This document shows positions 8,307-16,128 of a stretch of DNA of 64,000 nt, piece by piece (positions within the stretch are counted from its first letter, which is position 1; every line of letters starts with the position of its first letter). This stretch comes from Acetispira formosa (nom. nud.) (lineage in GTDB: Bacteria; Desulfobacterota; Desulfarculia; Adiutricales; Adiutricaceae), in contig CP026657.1 of the NCBI GenBank assembly GCA_023525915.1, positions 2,628,001 through 2,692,000 on the forward strand, in the 5' to 3' direction. The position numbers and the translations under genes were made by a program. The notes below the pieces were generated by a model. That model worked only from the letters and a program-made list of their open reading frames with translations. It was not told where the DNA came from and searched no databases.

Positions 8307-9335
8307 ATGGCCCTGATTGAAATTTATAAACTGACTAAAACTTACGGCAACGGCAAAGGCACGGTCGAAGCTCTGCGCGGGGTGAATTTATCCATTGAAG
8401 CGGGAGAGATATTCGGTGTCATCGGCCTTTCCGGGGCCGGTAAAAGCACCCTCATCCGCTGTCTGAACCGGCTGGAGACCCCTACCACCGGCCAGGTTTT
8501 GGTCGACGGGCAGGATCTGACCTGCCTAAGCGATAGCGAACTGCGTCTGGCCCGCCGGGAAATGGGCATGATCTTTCAGCATTTCAACCTGCTGTCCTCC
8601 CGCACGGTGGCCGGAAACGTGGCTTTTCCCATGGAAATAGCCGGGCAGCCCAAAAGCGTCGTTAAACCCAGGGTCGAGGAGCTTCTCGAGCTGGTCGGCC
8701 TGGCCGACAAAGCCAAGGCCTACCCGTCCCAGTTGTCCGGCGGGCAGAAACAGCGGGTCGGCATTGCCAGAGCCCTGGCCAACAACCCCAAAGTGCTGCT
8801 GTGCGACGAGGCCACCAGCGCCTTGGACCCCCAGACTACCCAATCCATCCTGGCTCTGATTCAGGACGTTAAAAACCGGCTGGGCCTGACGGTTGTGCTC
8901 ATCACCCATGAAATGAAAGTCATCACTGAAATCTGCGACCGGGTGGCCGTGATGGAAGACGGTGTGGTGGTGGAATCAGGCCCGGTTATCGACGTTTTCA
9001 CCCGGCCGCGGCATCCCACCTCCCGCAGTTTTGTGGATGTGGTCATCAATCAGACCGATTCCGCTGAAACCATCGGCTATAAGCCTAAAGGGACGCTGGT
9101 GCGGATCCTTTTTATCGGCGAGGCGGCCCAGGAACCGATGATTTCAAGCATGATCAAGCGGTTCCGGGTGGAATCAAACATCCTTCAGGGCCGCATCGAC
9201 CATATCAAGGGCACCGCTTTCGGCACGCTACTTCTGGACCTGGAGGGAGAGCCGTCCGACCGCCGCCAGGCCCTTCGCTATCTCAATTCCCTCAACCTGA
9301 CTGTGGAGGTTCTGGCCAATGACCCTGACGCCTAA
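8307..9335 (+). CDS. metN: Methionine ABC transporter ATP-binding protein MetN
   Basis: ATPase of the high-affinity methionine importer. The protein has 342 residues when started at MALIEIYKLTKTYG (8307, with GGGGTG upstream). A longer in-frame start at 8181 is unlikely. Walker A is GLSGAGKST, the Q-loop region is MGMIFQHFNLL, the ABC signature is LSGGQKQR, Walker B is VLLCDEATSALD, and the switch histidine is in LITHEMKV. After residue about 245 there is a NIL regulatory domain (LVRILFIGEAAQEPMISSM), which in this family binds methionine and inhibits transport. The gene overlaps metI by 17 nt, so translation is likely coupled. Confidence 0.95.
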   Translation: MALIEIYKLTKTYGNGKGTVEALRGVNLSIEAGEIFGVIGLSGAGKSTLIRCLNRLETPTTGQVLVDGQDLTCLSDSELRLARREMGMIFQHFNLLSSRTVAGNVAFPMEIAGQPKSVVKPRVEELLELVGLADKAKAYPSQLSGGQKQRVGIARALANNPKVLLCDEATSALDPQTTQSILALIQDVKNRLGLTVVLITHEMKVITEICDRVAVMEDGVVVESGPVIDVFTRPRHPTSRSFVDVVINQTDSAETIGYKPKGTLVRILFIGEAAQEPMISSMIKRFRVESNILQGRIDHIKGTAFGTLLLDLEGEPSDRRQALRYLNSLNLTVEVLANDPDA

Positions 9336-9978
9336 CATGTTCCCTATGCTTCAGGCGGCATCATGGGAAACGTTCTACATGGTGTCGGTCTCGTCGCTTC
9401 TCACGGCCCTCTTCGGCATTCCTTTGGGAGTGGTGCTGGTGGCCACCCGCAAGGGCCACATTCTGGGCCGGATCTGGCCGGTCAACGCGGTTCTGGGCGC
9501 GATTATCAACGCCACCCGCTCGGTGCCCTTCATTATTTTTGTGGTGGCCATCATTCCCCTGACCAAATTCCTGGTCGGCTCGAGCATCGGCCCCACCGCC
9601 GTTATCGTGCCGCTGACCCTGGCCGCCATTGTCTTTATGGCCCGCCTGGCTGAAAGCGCCATTCTGGAAGTGCCCCACGGCGTTATTGAGGCCGCCCAGT
9701 CGGCCGGGGCCACTTCCTGGCAGATAATCTGGCATGTTCTGCTGCCGGAAGCCCGGCCCGGCCTCATTCAGGCCGTGACCATCACTGTGATCAACCTCAT
9801 CGGCTATTCGGCCATGGCCGGGGCGGTGGGCGGCGGCGGTCTGGGCGACCTGGGCATCCGCTATGGCTACCAGCGCTATATGTGGGACGTTATGCTGGCC
9901 ACGGTTCTGATTCTGATGGTTTGGGTGCAGGTCATCCAGTCGCTGGGCGACTTTCTGTCCAAAAAATTCCGCCGTTGA
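9319..9978 (+). CDS. metI: Methionine ABC transporter permease MetI
   Basis: Inner-membrane permease of MetNIQ. The 219 residues carry five or so hydrophobic segments. The coupling-helix EAA region reads EAAQSAGATSWQIIWHVLLPEARPG, the signature contact site for MetN. The segments INATRSVPFIIFVVAIIPLT and AMAGAVGGGGLGDLGIRYGY are hallmarks of MetI. It starts inside the last codons of metN. After its stop come repeats that separate it from metQ by 275 bp, so metQ may also have its own leader. Confidence 0.95.
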   Translation: MTLTPNMFPMLQAASWETFYMVSVSSLLTALFGIPLGVVLVATRKGHILGRIWPVNAVLGAIINATRSVPFIIFVVAIIPLTKFLVGSSIGPTAVIVPLTLAAIVFMARLAESAILEVPHGVIEAAQSAGATSWQIIWHVLLPEARPGLIQAVTITVINLIGYSAMAGAVGGGGLGDLGIRYGYQRYMWDVMLATVLILMVWVQVIQSLGDFLSKKFRR

Positions 9979-10233
9979 CCAGGGCATAGCCCTGGACCCA
10001 CCAGGGCAGGGCCCTGGACCCAACCAGGGCAGGGCCCTGGACCCAACTCCGATGCGGCGGTTTCGACCGGCCAAGGCTTTCGGCCGGGAAGCCGCCGCGG
10101 GCAAGCAACCGCCCCCCCCGGCCACAACAAGGGCCATAGCCAAGGGGGCACCGCTCTTAATACGATGATAGCCGCCGTAATTAACTATTACGGGAAACCC
10201 TCACCCAGACATAGTCCCGTGCGGACCACGCAC
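9979..10233 (+). repeat. Family 2 repeat with CCAGGGC iterons, upstream of metQ
   Basis: The copy begins with three tandem short palindromes of the form CCAGGGCnnnGCCCTGGACCCA (9980-10045). Next comes module M1 (CGATGCGGCGGTTTCGACC ... TTCGGCCGGGAAG) and module M2 (AATACGATGATAGCCGCCGT, ATTACGGGAAACC). It ends in the hairpin GTGCGGACCACGCAC (10219-10233). Twenty bases and a GGAGG follow before the metQ ATG. Similar iterons are seen at 14690 and 19130-19210. Confidence 0.9.
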
Positions 10234-10253
10234 AAGCACATTGGAGGAATGTT

Positions 10254-11054
10254 ATGAAGAAGTTTATTATTATTGCCGCCGCGCTGGCCGTCTGCCTCTT
10301 TGGCGCGGGCGCCGCTTTCGCCAACGACACCATCAAGGTCGGCACCACGGCCGGAGCCGATGTGGAAATTCTGGAAAAAGCCCGCGACGTGGCCGCCAAA
10401 AACGGCCTGACCGTCCAGATCATCGAGTTCAGCGACTACGTTCGCCCCAACCTGGCCCTGGCCGACGGCGAAGTGGACGTCAACTCCTTTCAGCACATTC
10501 CCTATCTGGATACCTTCAACAAAGAGCGCGGCCTCAATCTGGTCGGCATAGGCACCACCTATGTTTCGCCCATCGGCTTCTATTCCAACAAAATCAAATC
10601 GCTGGATGAACTCAAGGAAGGCGACAGCATCTCCATCCCCAATGACCCGACCAACGGCGGCCGCGCGCTTCTCCTGCTCCAGAAAGCCGGCTTCATCACC
10701 CTCAAGGAAAGCGCCGGTCTTACCGCCACCCCCTTTGACGTGGTGGACAACAAGCTGAAACTGAAGATCATCGAGCTGGACGCCGCCCAGACCCCGCGCT
10801 CCCTGGACGACGTGGCCACCGCGGCCATCAACAACACCTTCGCCATTCCGGCCGGCCTCAACCCGATCAAAGACGCCATTTACCTGGAAGACTCCGAGTC
10901 TCCCTATGTGAACGTGATCGTGGCCCGCGCTGAAGACAAGGACAATCCGCTCTACAAAAAATTTGTGGAGGCCTATCAGTCGCAGGAAGTGGCCGATTTC
11001 ATTCTTGAGCGTTTCCAGGGCTCCACCATTCCCGCTTTCGAATATAAGAACTAA
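10254..11054 (+). CDS. metQ: Methionine-binding protein MetQ (NlpA family)
   Basis: Periplasmic substrate-binding component of MetNIQ. The protein has 266 residues. The signal peptide is MKKFIIIAAALAVCLFGAGA, then AFA|ND. The mature part begins TIKVGTTAGADVEILE and contains the family motifs VDVNSFQHIPYLD and SISIPNDPTNGGRALLLLQ. Most MetQ proteins are lipoproteins. Here the only cysteine of the signal (residue 14, in LAVC) lacks Gly/Ala/Ser before it, so a lipobox is not convincing and ordinary cleavage after AFA looks likelier. The start at 10254 follows GGAGG. A strong terminator follows. Confidence 0.93.
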   Translation: MKKFIIIAAALAVCLFGAGAAFANDTIKVGTTAGADVEILEKARDVAAKNGLTVQIIEFSDYVRPNLALADGEVDVNSFQHIPYLDTFNKERGLNLVGIGTTYVSPIGFYSNKIKSLDELKEGDSISIPNDPTNGGRALLLLQKAGFITLKESAGLTATPFDVVDNKLKLKIIELDAAQTPRSLDDVATAAINNTFAIPAGLNPIKDAIYLEDSESPYVNVIVARAEDKDNPLYKKFVEAYQSQEVADFILERFQGSTIPAFEYKN

Positions 11055-11092
11055 GCGGTTCCAGAACCGCCTCAGGGCGGGGATAAAAAAAT

Positions 11093-11130
11093 AACGCCGA
11101 AGCCCGTAAAGGCTTCGGCGTTGTTCTTTT
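11093..11130 (+). terminator. Bidirectional terminator between metQ and mnmA
   Basis: The perfect 12-bp stem AACGCCGAAGCC/GGCTTCGGCGTT (11093-11104 and 11111-11122) with loop CGTAAA is followed by GTTCTTTT. AAAAAAA precedes it on the left, so it can also serve the leftward mnmA transcript. A shorter hairpin GCGGTTCCAGAACCGC lies just upstream. Confidence 0.9.
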
Positions 11131-11150
11131 AGTGTAACGCCTGAAAAGCT

Positions 11151-12230
11151 TTACCTCATGATAATGCCGCCGCCCACCACCACATCGTCCTGATACATCA
11201 CCAGCGACTGGCCGGGAGCCAGCCCGGACATGGGCTCCGCGAAATCAATCCTCATCAGCCCGTCCGGCGTTTCAGGGCCGACAATGACCTCACGGAGCCG
11301 CTGGGCCGAGCGCAGGCGGGCCATCAGGCGAGCGCCCCGAGCCGGGAGCGGCAGGAAGAAATTCATCCCGCCAATAAAGCAGCCGTCATAGCTGTCTTCA
11401 GAGGCCGGACCCACCACCACCTGATTTTCTTCAGGCACCACCCGCAAAACATAAAGAGGATGCGCGGCCGGCACTCCCAAACCTTTGCGCTGGCCCGGAG
11501 TATAACGCCAGAAGCCCTGGTGGCGGCCCAGAACCCGGCCGGAGGTATCCACAATAGCGCCCGCGCGATCCGGGATATTGAGAAGGGCCACATAGTCGCC
11601 GCCATAAAAGTCCTGGCTGTCAGGCCGGTTATGGACCGGGAAACCGCGCTCGGCGGCCATAGCCCGCACCTGTTCCTTGGTGAATTCGCCCAGCGGAAAA
11701 AGCGTGCGGCCCAATTGCTCGCGGCTCAGGCGGTAAAGGAAATATGATTGATCTTTCCGAAGGTCAGAGCCGCGCTTCAAAACCGGGCCGCCGTGTTCCA
11801 CGGAATGTTCCGTGCGGGCGTAATGGCCGGTGGCAAAGAAATCAAATTCCAGCCCCTGGCGTTCGGCCAGGAGCGGCAAGGCTTCAAACTTTACCGTCTG
11901 ATTGCAGCGGATGCAGGGATTGGGAGTCCTCCCGGCCAGATATTCATCCCGGAAATAACCCAGCACTTTTTCTTCATACAGCGCGGTGCAATCGATAATG
12001 TGAAAATCGATGTTCAGGCGGCGGGCCAGATCTTCGGCCGCTTTCAGGTCGTCGCTGTCATCACGGCCGTAGCAGCCATAAGTTAGGGCCGGATCGCCGG
12101 GGCCATTGTAGACGCGCATCCGCGCGCCAATCACCTCATAGCCGCTTTCCATTAAAAGGGCGGCCGTCACCGAGGAATCCACCCCGCCCGACATACCCAC
12201 CAGAACACGTTTTTTTCTCAATGGCGGCAT
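11151..12230 (-). CDS. mnmA: tRNA-specific 2-thiouridylase MnmA
   Basis: Thiolates C2 of U34 in tRNA-Lys/Glu/Gln with ATP and relayed sulfur. The protein has 359 residues when started at MPPLRKKRVLVGMSGGVDSS, 8 nt after the preceding stop. An upstream in-frame ATG at 12317 would overlap the nitroreductase. The PP-loop GMSGGVDSS, NPCIRCN with the first catalytic cysteine, GHYAR and the C-terminal barrel are present. The second catalytic cysteine, normally in a D-S-T-G-I-C-F or SQD-x-C-F motif, is not there: the protein reads DSQDFYGGDY. It may belong to a cysteine-lacking subfamily. The role is confident, the exact sulfur relay is not. Confidence 0.9.
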   Translation of the reverse strand: MPPLRKKRVLVGMSGGVDSSVTAALLMESGYEVIGARMRVYNGPGDPALTYGCYGRDDSDDLKAAEDLARRLNIDFHIIDCTALYEEKVLGYFRDEYLAGRTPNPCIRCNQTVKFEALPLLAERQGLEFDFFATGHYARTEHSVEHGGPVLKRGSDLRKDQSYFLYRLSREQLGRTLFPLGEFTKEQVRAMAAERGFPVHNRPDSQDFYGGDYVALLNIPDRAGAIVDTSGRVLGRHQGFWRYTPGQRKGLGVPAAHPLYVLRVVPEENQVVVGPASEDSYDGCFIGGMNFFLPLPARGARLMARLRSAQRLREVIVGPETPDGLMRIDFAEPMSGLAPGQSLVMYQDDVVVGGGIIMR

Positions 12231-12237
12231 GGGTAAA

Positions 12238-12804
12238 TCAGCGCACAATATTGATGGCGCCCTCTTTGCGGGCAGGTGCGGAGGGATGGTTTCCGGCCGG
12301 GTGGCCCAGAGCGGCACAGCCGATTATCCGATAGGCGGCCGGGACGCCCAACTCGGTCAAGATGGCCCGGAAGCCGGGTTCATCGCAGATTGGCCCAAGC
12401 TGGTTTACCCAGCAGGTGCCAAGGCCGAGAGAGTGGGCGGCCAGAAAGATATTGCCCAGCACCAGCGCCCCCTCTTCCGGCGGTGCGAAGCTGGCTGAAG
12501 GGTCCACGGACACGATCAGGAAGACCGGGGCGGTTTTGAAATTGATGCTGTAGCCCTCCTGCTTGACGAAAGCCGCATATTTGTCGAAACCTGGCGTCTG
12601 GCTGGCCGTTTTCATGGCCTGATTCACTTTTTCAATAATTTGCGGATTGGTAATGGCCGTCACCTGCCAGGCCTGCGAGTTGCGGGCGCTGGGGGCATAA
12701 ATACCGGCTTTCAGTATAGTCTGGAGAGTTTCTTCATCAACCGGGGTGGACTCGAATTTGCGGATACTGCGGCGTTCCAGCAAAGCCTTGATTACTTCAT
12801 TCAT
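12238..12804 (-). CDS. Nitroreductase-family FMN flavoprotein
   Basis: NAD(P)H-dependent FMN oxidoreductase of the nitroreductase family, 188 residues. The opening LLERRSIRKFESTPVDEETL with the RRSIRKF motif (FMN phosphate contact) and APSARNSQAWQV are the standard signatures. The late segment GLGTCWVNQL and IIGCAALGHPAG close the flavin site. The start at 12804 follows GGAGG. It lies 8 nt upstream of mnmA and 19 nt downstream of menG, so these three are likely one transcript. The natural substrate cannot be read from sequence. Confidence 0.85.
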   Translation of the reverse strand: MNEVIKALLERRSIRKFESTPVDEETLQTILKAGIYAPSARNSQAWQVTAITNPQIIEKVNQAMKTASQTPGFDKYAAFVKQEGYSINFKTAPVFLIVSVDPSASFAPPEEGALVLGNIFLAAHSLGLGTCWVNQLGPICDEPGFRAILTELGVPAAYRIIGCAALGHPAGNHPSAPARKEGAINIVR

Positions 12805-12823
12805 CTTTTGTCCTCCATTTTTT

Positions 12824-13561
12824 TCATGTGAGGGGCTTGTCGCCCCAAACCAGCATGACCGTGTTGAGGGTGTAGGTTTTAAAACTAAGGTTCAGGAATC
12901 CGGCGGCTTTCATTTCCCCGGCCAGCTCTTCCGGCCGGGGAAAGGCCATGATGGAGGCCACCAGATATTTATAGGCGTCCTTGTCGGTGCTGATGAGGCG
13001 TCCGCCGACCAGGGGCACTATTTTCTTCAGGTACCAGTTCATGAATCCGGCCCAGGGTGTTTGGCGGTCGTAATACATTTCCAGAATCAGGAGCCTCCCG
13101 CCGGGCTTTAGAACCCTGAACGCTTCTTCAAAAAGTTTGGGGCGGGAGCCGACATTCCTCAGCCCGAAAGACATGGAGACAGAATCGAATTCATTTGGCC
13201 CAAAGGGAAGATCGAGTGCGTCGCCGGTGATCATTTGCGGTCTGGGCGGGGAGAGTTTGTCAAATTTTGCTTCGGCCAGCTCCATCATGGTTGTGGAGAG
13301 GTCAAGACCGACGGCTTCCAGGCCGGGCAAAGCTTTTTTGGCGGCCACAATCTGGTCGCCGGTTCCGGCGGCCAGGTCCAGGAGACGGCCGGGGCTTTCA
13401 AGAATTTTAAGGCGGCGGGCCAGAGCCTCCCGCCAGAAGGGATCGCGGCCGAGGCTCATGGCCCGGTTGGCCAGGTCGTAGCGGGAAGCGATGGTGTTGA
13501 ACATATTGCGCATGGCCACACTGCTTTTGCGGGGTGACGGCCATGAAGGTGATGGTTCCAT
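12824..13561 (-). CDS. menG: Demethylmenaquinone methyltransferase (UbiE/MenG)
   Basis: SAM-dependent C-methylation of demethylmenaquinone, the last step of menaquinone synthesis. The protein has 245 residues. The family signature FNTIASRYDLANRAMSLG near residue 21 is followed by the SAM loop DLAAGTGD, the GDALDLPF acidic motif and SFGLRNV. All are diagnostic for UbiE/COQ5 proteins. The start at 13561 has GGGAG upstream. A first ATG nearer the domain (13510) is possible, which would remove a Ser/Pro-rich leader. In an anaerobe this supports menaquinone-based respiration. Confidence 0.92.
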   Translation of the reverse strand: MEPSPSWPSPRKSSVAMRNMFNTIASRYDLANRAMSLGRDPFWREALARRLKILESPGRLLDLAAGTGDQIVAAKKALPGLEAVGLDLSTTMMELAEAKFDKLSPPRPQMITGDALDLPFGPNEFDSVSMSFGLRNVGSRPKLFEEAFRVLKPGGRLLILEMYYDRQTPWAGFMNWYLKKIVPLVGGRLISTDKDAYKYLVASIMAFPRPEELAGEMKAAGFLNLSFKTYTLNTVMLVWGDKPLT

Positions 13562-13753
13562 AGGTGATTAACTCCCGGTCTTTTTTCACACAATTTATCA
13601 CGGGCGACATCAGGGCGCAATAGATGCCGCTGGCCGCTGTCATATTCTTGGAGGGCTGGTAAGGCGCCACAATCTTGACACAAAATATTGGCCCGCTTTT
13701 TGTATATACCATGGCAGAATCTTAAACGCCGCACAGGCACAGGAGGACATCCC

Positions 13754-13954
13754 ATGAATACACTCAGCACTCGCATCAACGGACAAGCCGATTATCGTCC
13801 CGCCAATGTCGCCCGCGCCGCCTGGCGTGATGAAATGCTGGATGACCTGCTCAGCCAGATGCGCGACCACAAACTCCCGGACCTCCCGGCGACCCCTCCC
13901 ATTAAGGAAGCCGCCATCCCCGGCAAAGGTTCCTACGTCGATCTCTACGTTTAG
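13754..13954 (+). CDS. Small protein of unknown function (66 aa)
   Basis: A 66-residue ORF beginning MNTLSTRINGQADYRPANVA and ending GKGSYVDLYV. It has a near-ideal ribosome-binding site (AGGAGG, 8 nt from ATG) and is followed by a strong terminator, so it looks like a real monocistronic gene. It is soluble, with charged residues and a helix-prone middle (ARAAWRDEMLDDLLSQMRDH), and no cysteines. I recognise no family. The upstream gene menG is divergent. Confidence 0.65.
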   Translation: MNTLSTRINGQADYRPANVARAAWRDEMLDDLLSQMRDHKLPDLPATPPIKEAAIPGKGSYVDLYV

Positions 13955-13975
13955 TTAATACCGCCAAAATATCAA

Positions 13976-14010
13976 AAAACGCCCGTAACCTTGGCTGTTA
14001 CGGGCGTTTT
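13976..14010 (+). terminator. Bidirectional terminator
   Basis: AAAACGCCCGTAAC (13976-13989) pairs with GTTACGGGCGTTTT (13997-14010) around a 7-nt loop. The A and T runs at both sides allow it to end both the rightward 66-aa gene and the leftward deaminase gene. Confidence 0.9.
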
Positions 14011-14030
14011 ACCAAAATCATAAATCAATA

Positions 14031-14612
14031 TCAACTCAGGGCCATGGTCTTTTCACTGTTCTGGTAAATGGCCGAAAGCTCCGCGTATCTGGCCTTGACG
14101 GCTTCATATCGTTTGTTGGCCGCCGCTTGATCTTTCATCTCCGGCACCAGGCCCATTAGCGGCTTCATGGTGTAATAGCTGTTGTCCGGGTTGGGTTCTT
14201 TGGTTTTGAAGATATCCTGAATCATTTTTTGATCATGGGGGATGTTGAAATCCTCATTGGTCTGGTCATAGCCGAACAGATACCAGACCTCCGGGAAGCC
14301 CCCCCAGGCAATGGCCGAGGCGCACATGCAGCACGGCTGATGGGTGGCCAGCATCAGACACTCATCCGGCAGAGGATGATTCTGAAGCTCATAAAACTCT
14401 TTGATGGCGAAAACCTCTCCGTGCCACAAAGGGGAATTGGCTTCGTGGTTGCTGGAGGCCACCACCAGATTCAAATCCCTTCTGGTTATCAACGCGGCTC
14501 CAAAAACCTTGGCGCCCATCTTGACCCCCCGGAGGGTCAGCGGCACTATGTCGTTTTCTATTATATCCATCATCCTATGAAAAAAAGCCTCATCCCTGTT
14601 CATCACATTCAT
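14031..14612 (-). CDS. Cytidine-deaminase-fold nucleobase/nucleoside deaminase
   Basis: A 193-residue zinc hydrolase of the CDA superfamily. The zinc motif reads WHGEVFA (His ligand and catalytic Glu) and PCCMCASA (two Cys ligands). The N-terminal stretch MGAKVFGAALITRRDLNLV resembles bacterial guanine and tRNA-adenosine deaminases, but the C-terminus (HDQKMIQDIFKTKEPNPDNS) is not of the TadA type. The start at 14612 follows AGGAGAG. An upstream extension to 14783 would overlap guaD and is rejected. Its place at the end of the purine cluster suggests a purine base or a ring-opened amine as substrate, which is an inference. Confidence 0.75.
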   Translation of the reverse strand: MNVMNRDEAFFHRMMDIIENDIVPLTLRGVKMGAKVFGAALITRRDLNLVVASSNHEANSPLWHGEVFAIKEFYELQNHPLPDECLMLATHQPCCMCASAIAWGGFPEVWYLFGYDQTNEDFNIPHDQKMIQDIFKTKEPNPDNSYYTMKPLMGLVPEMKDQAAANKRYEAVKARYAELSAIYQNSEKTMALS

Positions 14613-14639
14613 GATAACTCTCCTATAATTGTTTGTTGA

Positions 14640-14730
14640 AACTTCCCGGCCGTAAATCCGCCCCGGTCGAAAGCGCCCCATCGGAATTGGCTCCAGGGAC
14701 CGCCCTGGTGGGTCCAGGGCGCTGCCCTGA
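14640..14730. repeat. Degenerate family 2 repeat with CCAGGGC palindrome
   Basis: TTCCCGGCCGTAAATC...GGTCGAAAGCGCCCCATCGG is module M1 in reverse. It is followed by CTCCAGGGACCGCCCTGG and GTCCAGGGCGCTGCCCTG, two of the short iteron palindromes. It fills the gap between guaD and the CDA-fold deaminase. Confidence 0.8.
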
Positions 14731-16023
14731 TTAAAATTCCATCTTGCGGCCGGCCACATAGGTGGCCCGGACCGATCGGTCATCGCCGATGGTCATGAAA
14801 ACGAACAGCTTTTCCGCCAGAGTTTTGGCGTAATCCATCCGAAACTCCATCATGGGCGTAGCCTTGAGATCCAGCACAATAAAGTCAGCCTCATAACCAG
14901 GCTCTATGGAGCCGATCTTATCACCCAGATCCAGCGCTTCGGCCCCGCCCCTGGTGGCCAGATAAAATCCCTGAAAAGCGTTCAGCCGGGTCTGGTTCAT
15001 CTGGGCCGCTTTGTAGGCTTCATTCAGGGTTTCCAGTATCGAAAAACTGGTGCCGCCGCCCACATCAGTACCCAGGGCCACCTTAACCGGCCGCGCGGCT
15101 TTCTTGGCCTCAAACAGCTTGAAACAGCCGCTGCCCAGGAAAAAGTTGGAAGTCGGGCAGTGGCCCATGGTAGCGTTCAGACGGTTGAAATCAGCGAAAT
15201 CAGGCTCATCGATATGAATGCAGTGCCCGTAAATCGAACGCGGCCCCACTAGATTGAATTTTTTATAAACGTCGAGATAGCGGTCGCAATCGGGAAAGAG
15301 TTCTTTGACCCAGGCCAGTTCGCCTAAATTTTCACTCAGGTGGGTTTGAAGATAAGTGCCGGGATGCTCATGCCAGAGGCGGGCCGCCGCATCCAGCTGC
15401 TCCGGGGTGGAGGTGGGGGCAAAACGCGGGGTGACCGCGTATAACTGCCGCCCCCGGCCGTGCCACTGTTCAATCAGGGCGCGGGATTCTTCATAACCGC
15501 GCTCGGCCGTATCCAGAAGAGGGGCCGGAGCGTTGCGGTCCATCAATACTTTACCAGCAATCATGCGCGTGTTCAAGGCCGACGAATGCTCAAAAAAGGC
15601 TTCCACCGATTCCACATGCACCGTGCAGTAAACGGCCGCCGTGGTGGTGCCGCAGCGCAGAAGCTCCTGGAGGAATATTTTGGCCACTTTCCCGGCGTGC
15701 TTGCGGCTGGCGAAATCCTGCTCGGCCACAAAGGTATAGGTATTGAGCCACTCCAGAAGCTGCTCGCCATAGGCGCCGATCATCTGGCTCTGCGGATAGT
15801 GGATGTGGCTGTCGATGAAGCCGGGACAGATGATGGCGTCTTTGTAATGATCAACCGTCAGGCCTTCAGCCGCCTGGGGCGTGTAAGGGCCGACGCTTTT
15901 TATGTGGCCGTCCTGGGTTATGATCAGGCCGTCTTCAATAAAGGTATGGGAATCTTCGGGCGCGTTGAAAAAAGGATCTTTGGTGAAACTTAGAATTGAT
16001 CCGCGAACCGCTGATGTGGCCAT
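14731..16023 (-). CDS. guaD: Guanine deaminase (amidohydrolase type)
   Basis: Hydrolyses guanine to xanthine and ammonia. A 430-residue amidohydrolase with a TIM-barrel metal site: GFIDSHIHYPQ (His73, His75), THLSENLGE, GHCIHIDE and the catalytic aspartate in LGTDVGGGTS. GFIDSHIHYPQ followed by GAYGEQLLEWLNTYTFV is characteristic of GuaD. E. coli carries guaD in the equivalent purine cluster. The ATG at 16023 follows AAGGAGA. A strong hairpin terminator separates it from the permease gene upstream, so guaD may need read-through or its own promoter. Confidence 0.95.
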   Translation of the reverse strand: MATSAVRGSILSFTKDPFFNAPEDSHTFIEDGLIITQDGHIKSVGPYTPQAAEGLTVDHYKDAIICPGFIDSHIHYPQSQMIGAYGEQLLEWLNTYTFVAEQDFASRKHAGKVAKIFLQELLRCGTTTAAVYCTVHVESVEAFFEHSSALNTRMIAGKVLMDRNAPAPLLDTAERGYEESRALIEQWHGRGRQLYAVTPRFAPTSTPEQLDAAARLWHEHPGTYLQTHLSENLGELAWVKELFPDCDRYLDVYKKFNLVGPRSIYGHCIHIDEPDFADFNRLNATMGHCPTSNFFLGSGCFKLFEAKKAARPVKVALGTDVGGGTSFSILETLNEAYKAAQMNQTRLNAFQGFYLATRGGAEALDLGDKIGSIEPGYEADFIVLDLKATPMMEFRMDYAKTLAEKLFVFMTIGDDRSVRATYVAGRKMEF

Positions 16024-16040
16024 GTGTGTCTCCTTGGGAT

Positions 16041-16076
16041 AAAAAAGCCGCAGCCAGTGGCTGCGGCTTTTGTTTT
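16041..16076 (-). terminator. Bidirectional hairpin terminator between permease and guaD
   Basis: GCCGCAGCC (16047-16055), loop AGT, GGCTGCGGC (16059-16067), with six A on the left and TTTTGTTTTT on the right. On the minus strand it follows the permease gene and ends in TTTTTT. Confidence 0.88.
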
Positions 16077-16128
16077 TACTCAGAATCCTGTTCTGGTTTC
16101 GGGCCGCAATTTAAACTGAGGGGAGCGG

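Noticed and set aside
12231-12317. Longer N-terminus for MnmA
   Set aside because: It would overlap the nitroreductase 3' end and adds residues absent from the family.
14613-14783. Extended start of the CDA-fold deaminase
   Set aside because: It translates a repeat and overlaps guaD; the ATG at 14612 has a clear AGGAGAG.
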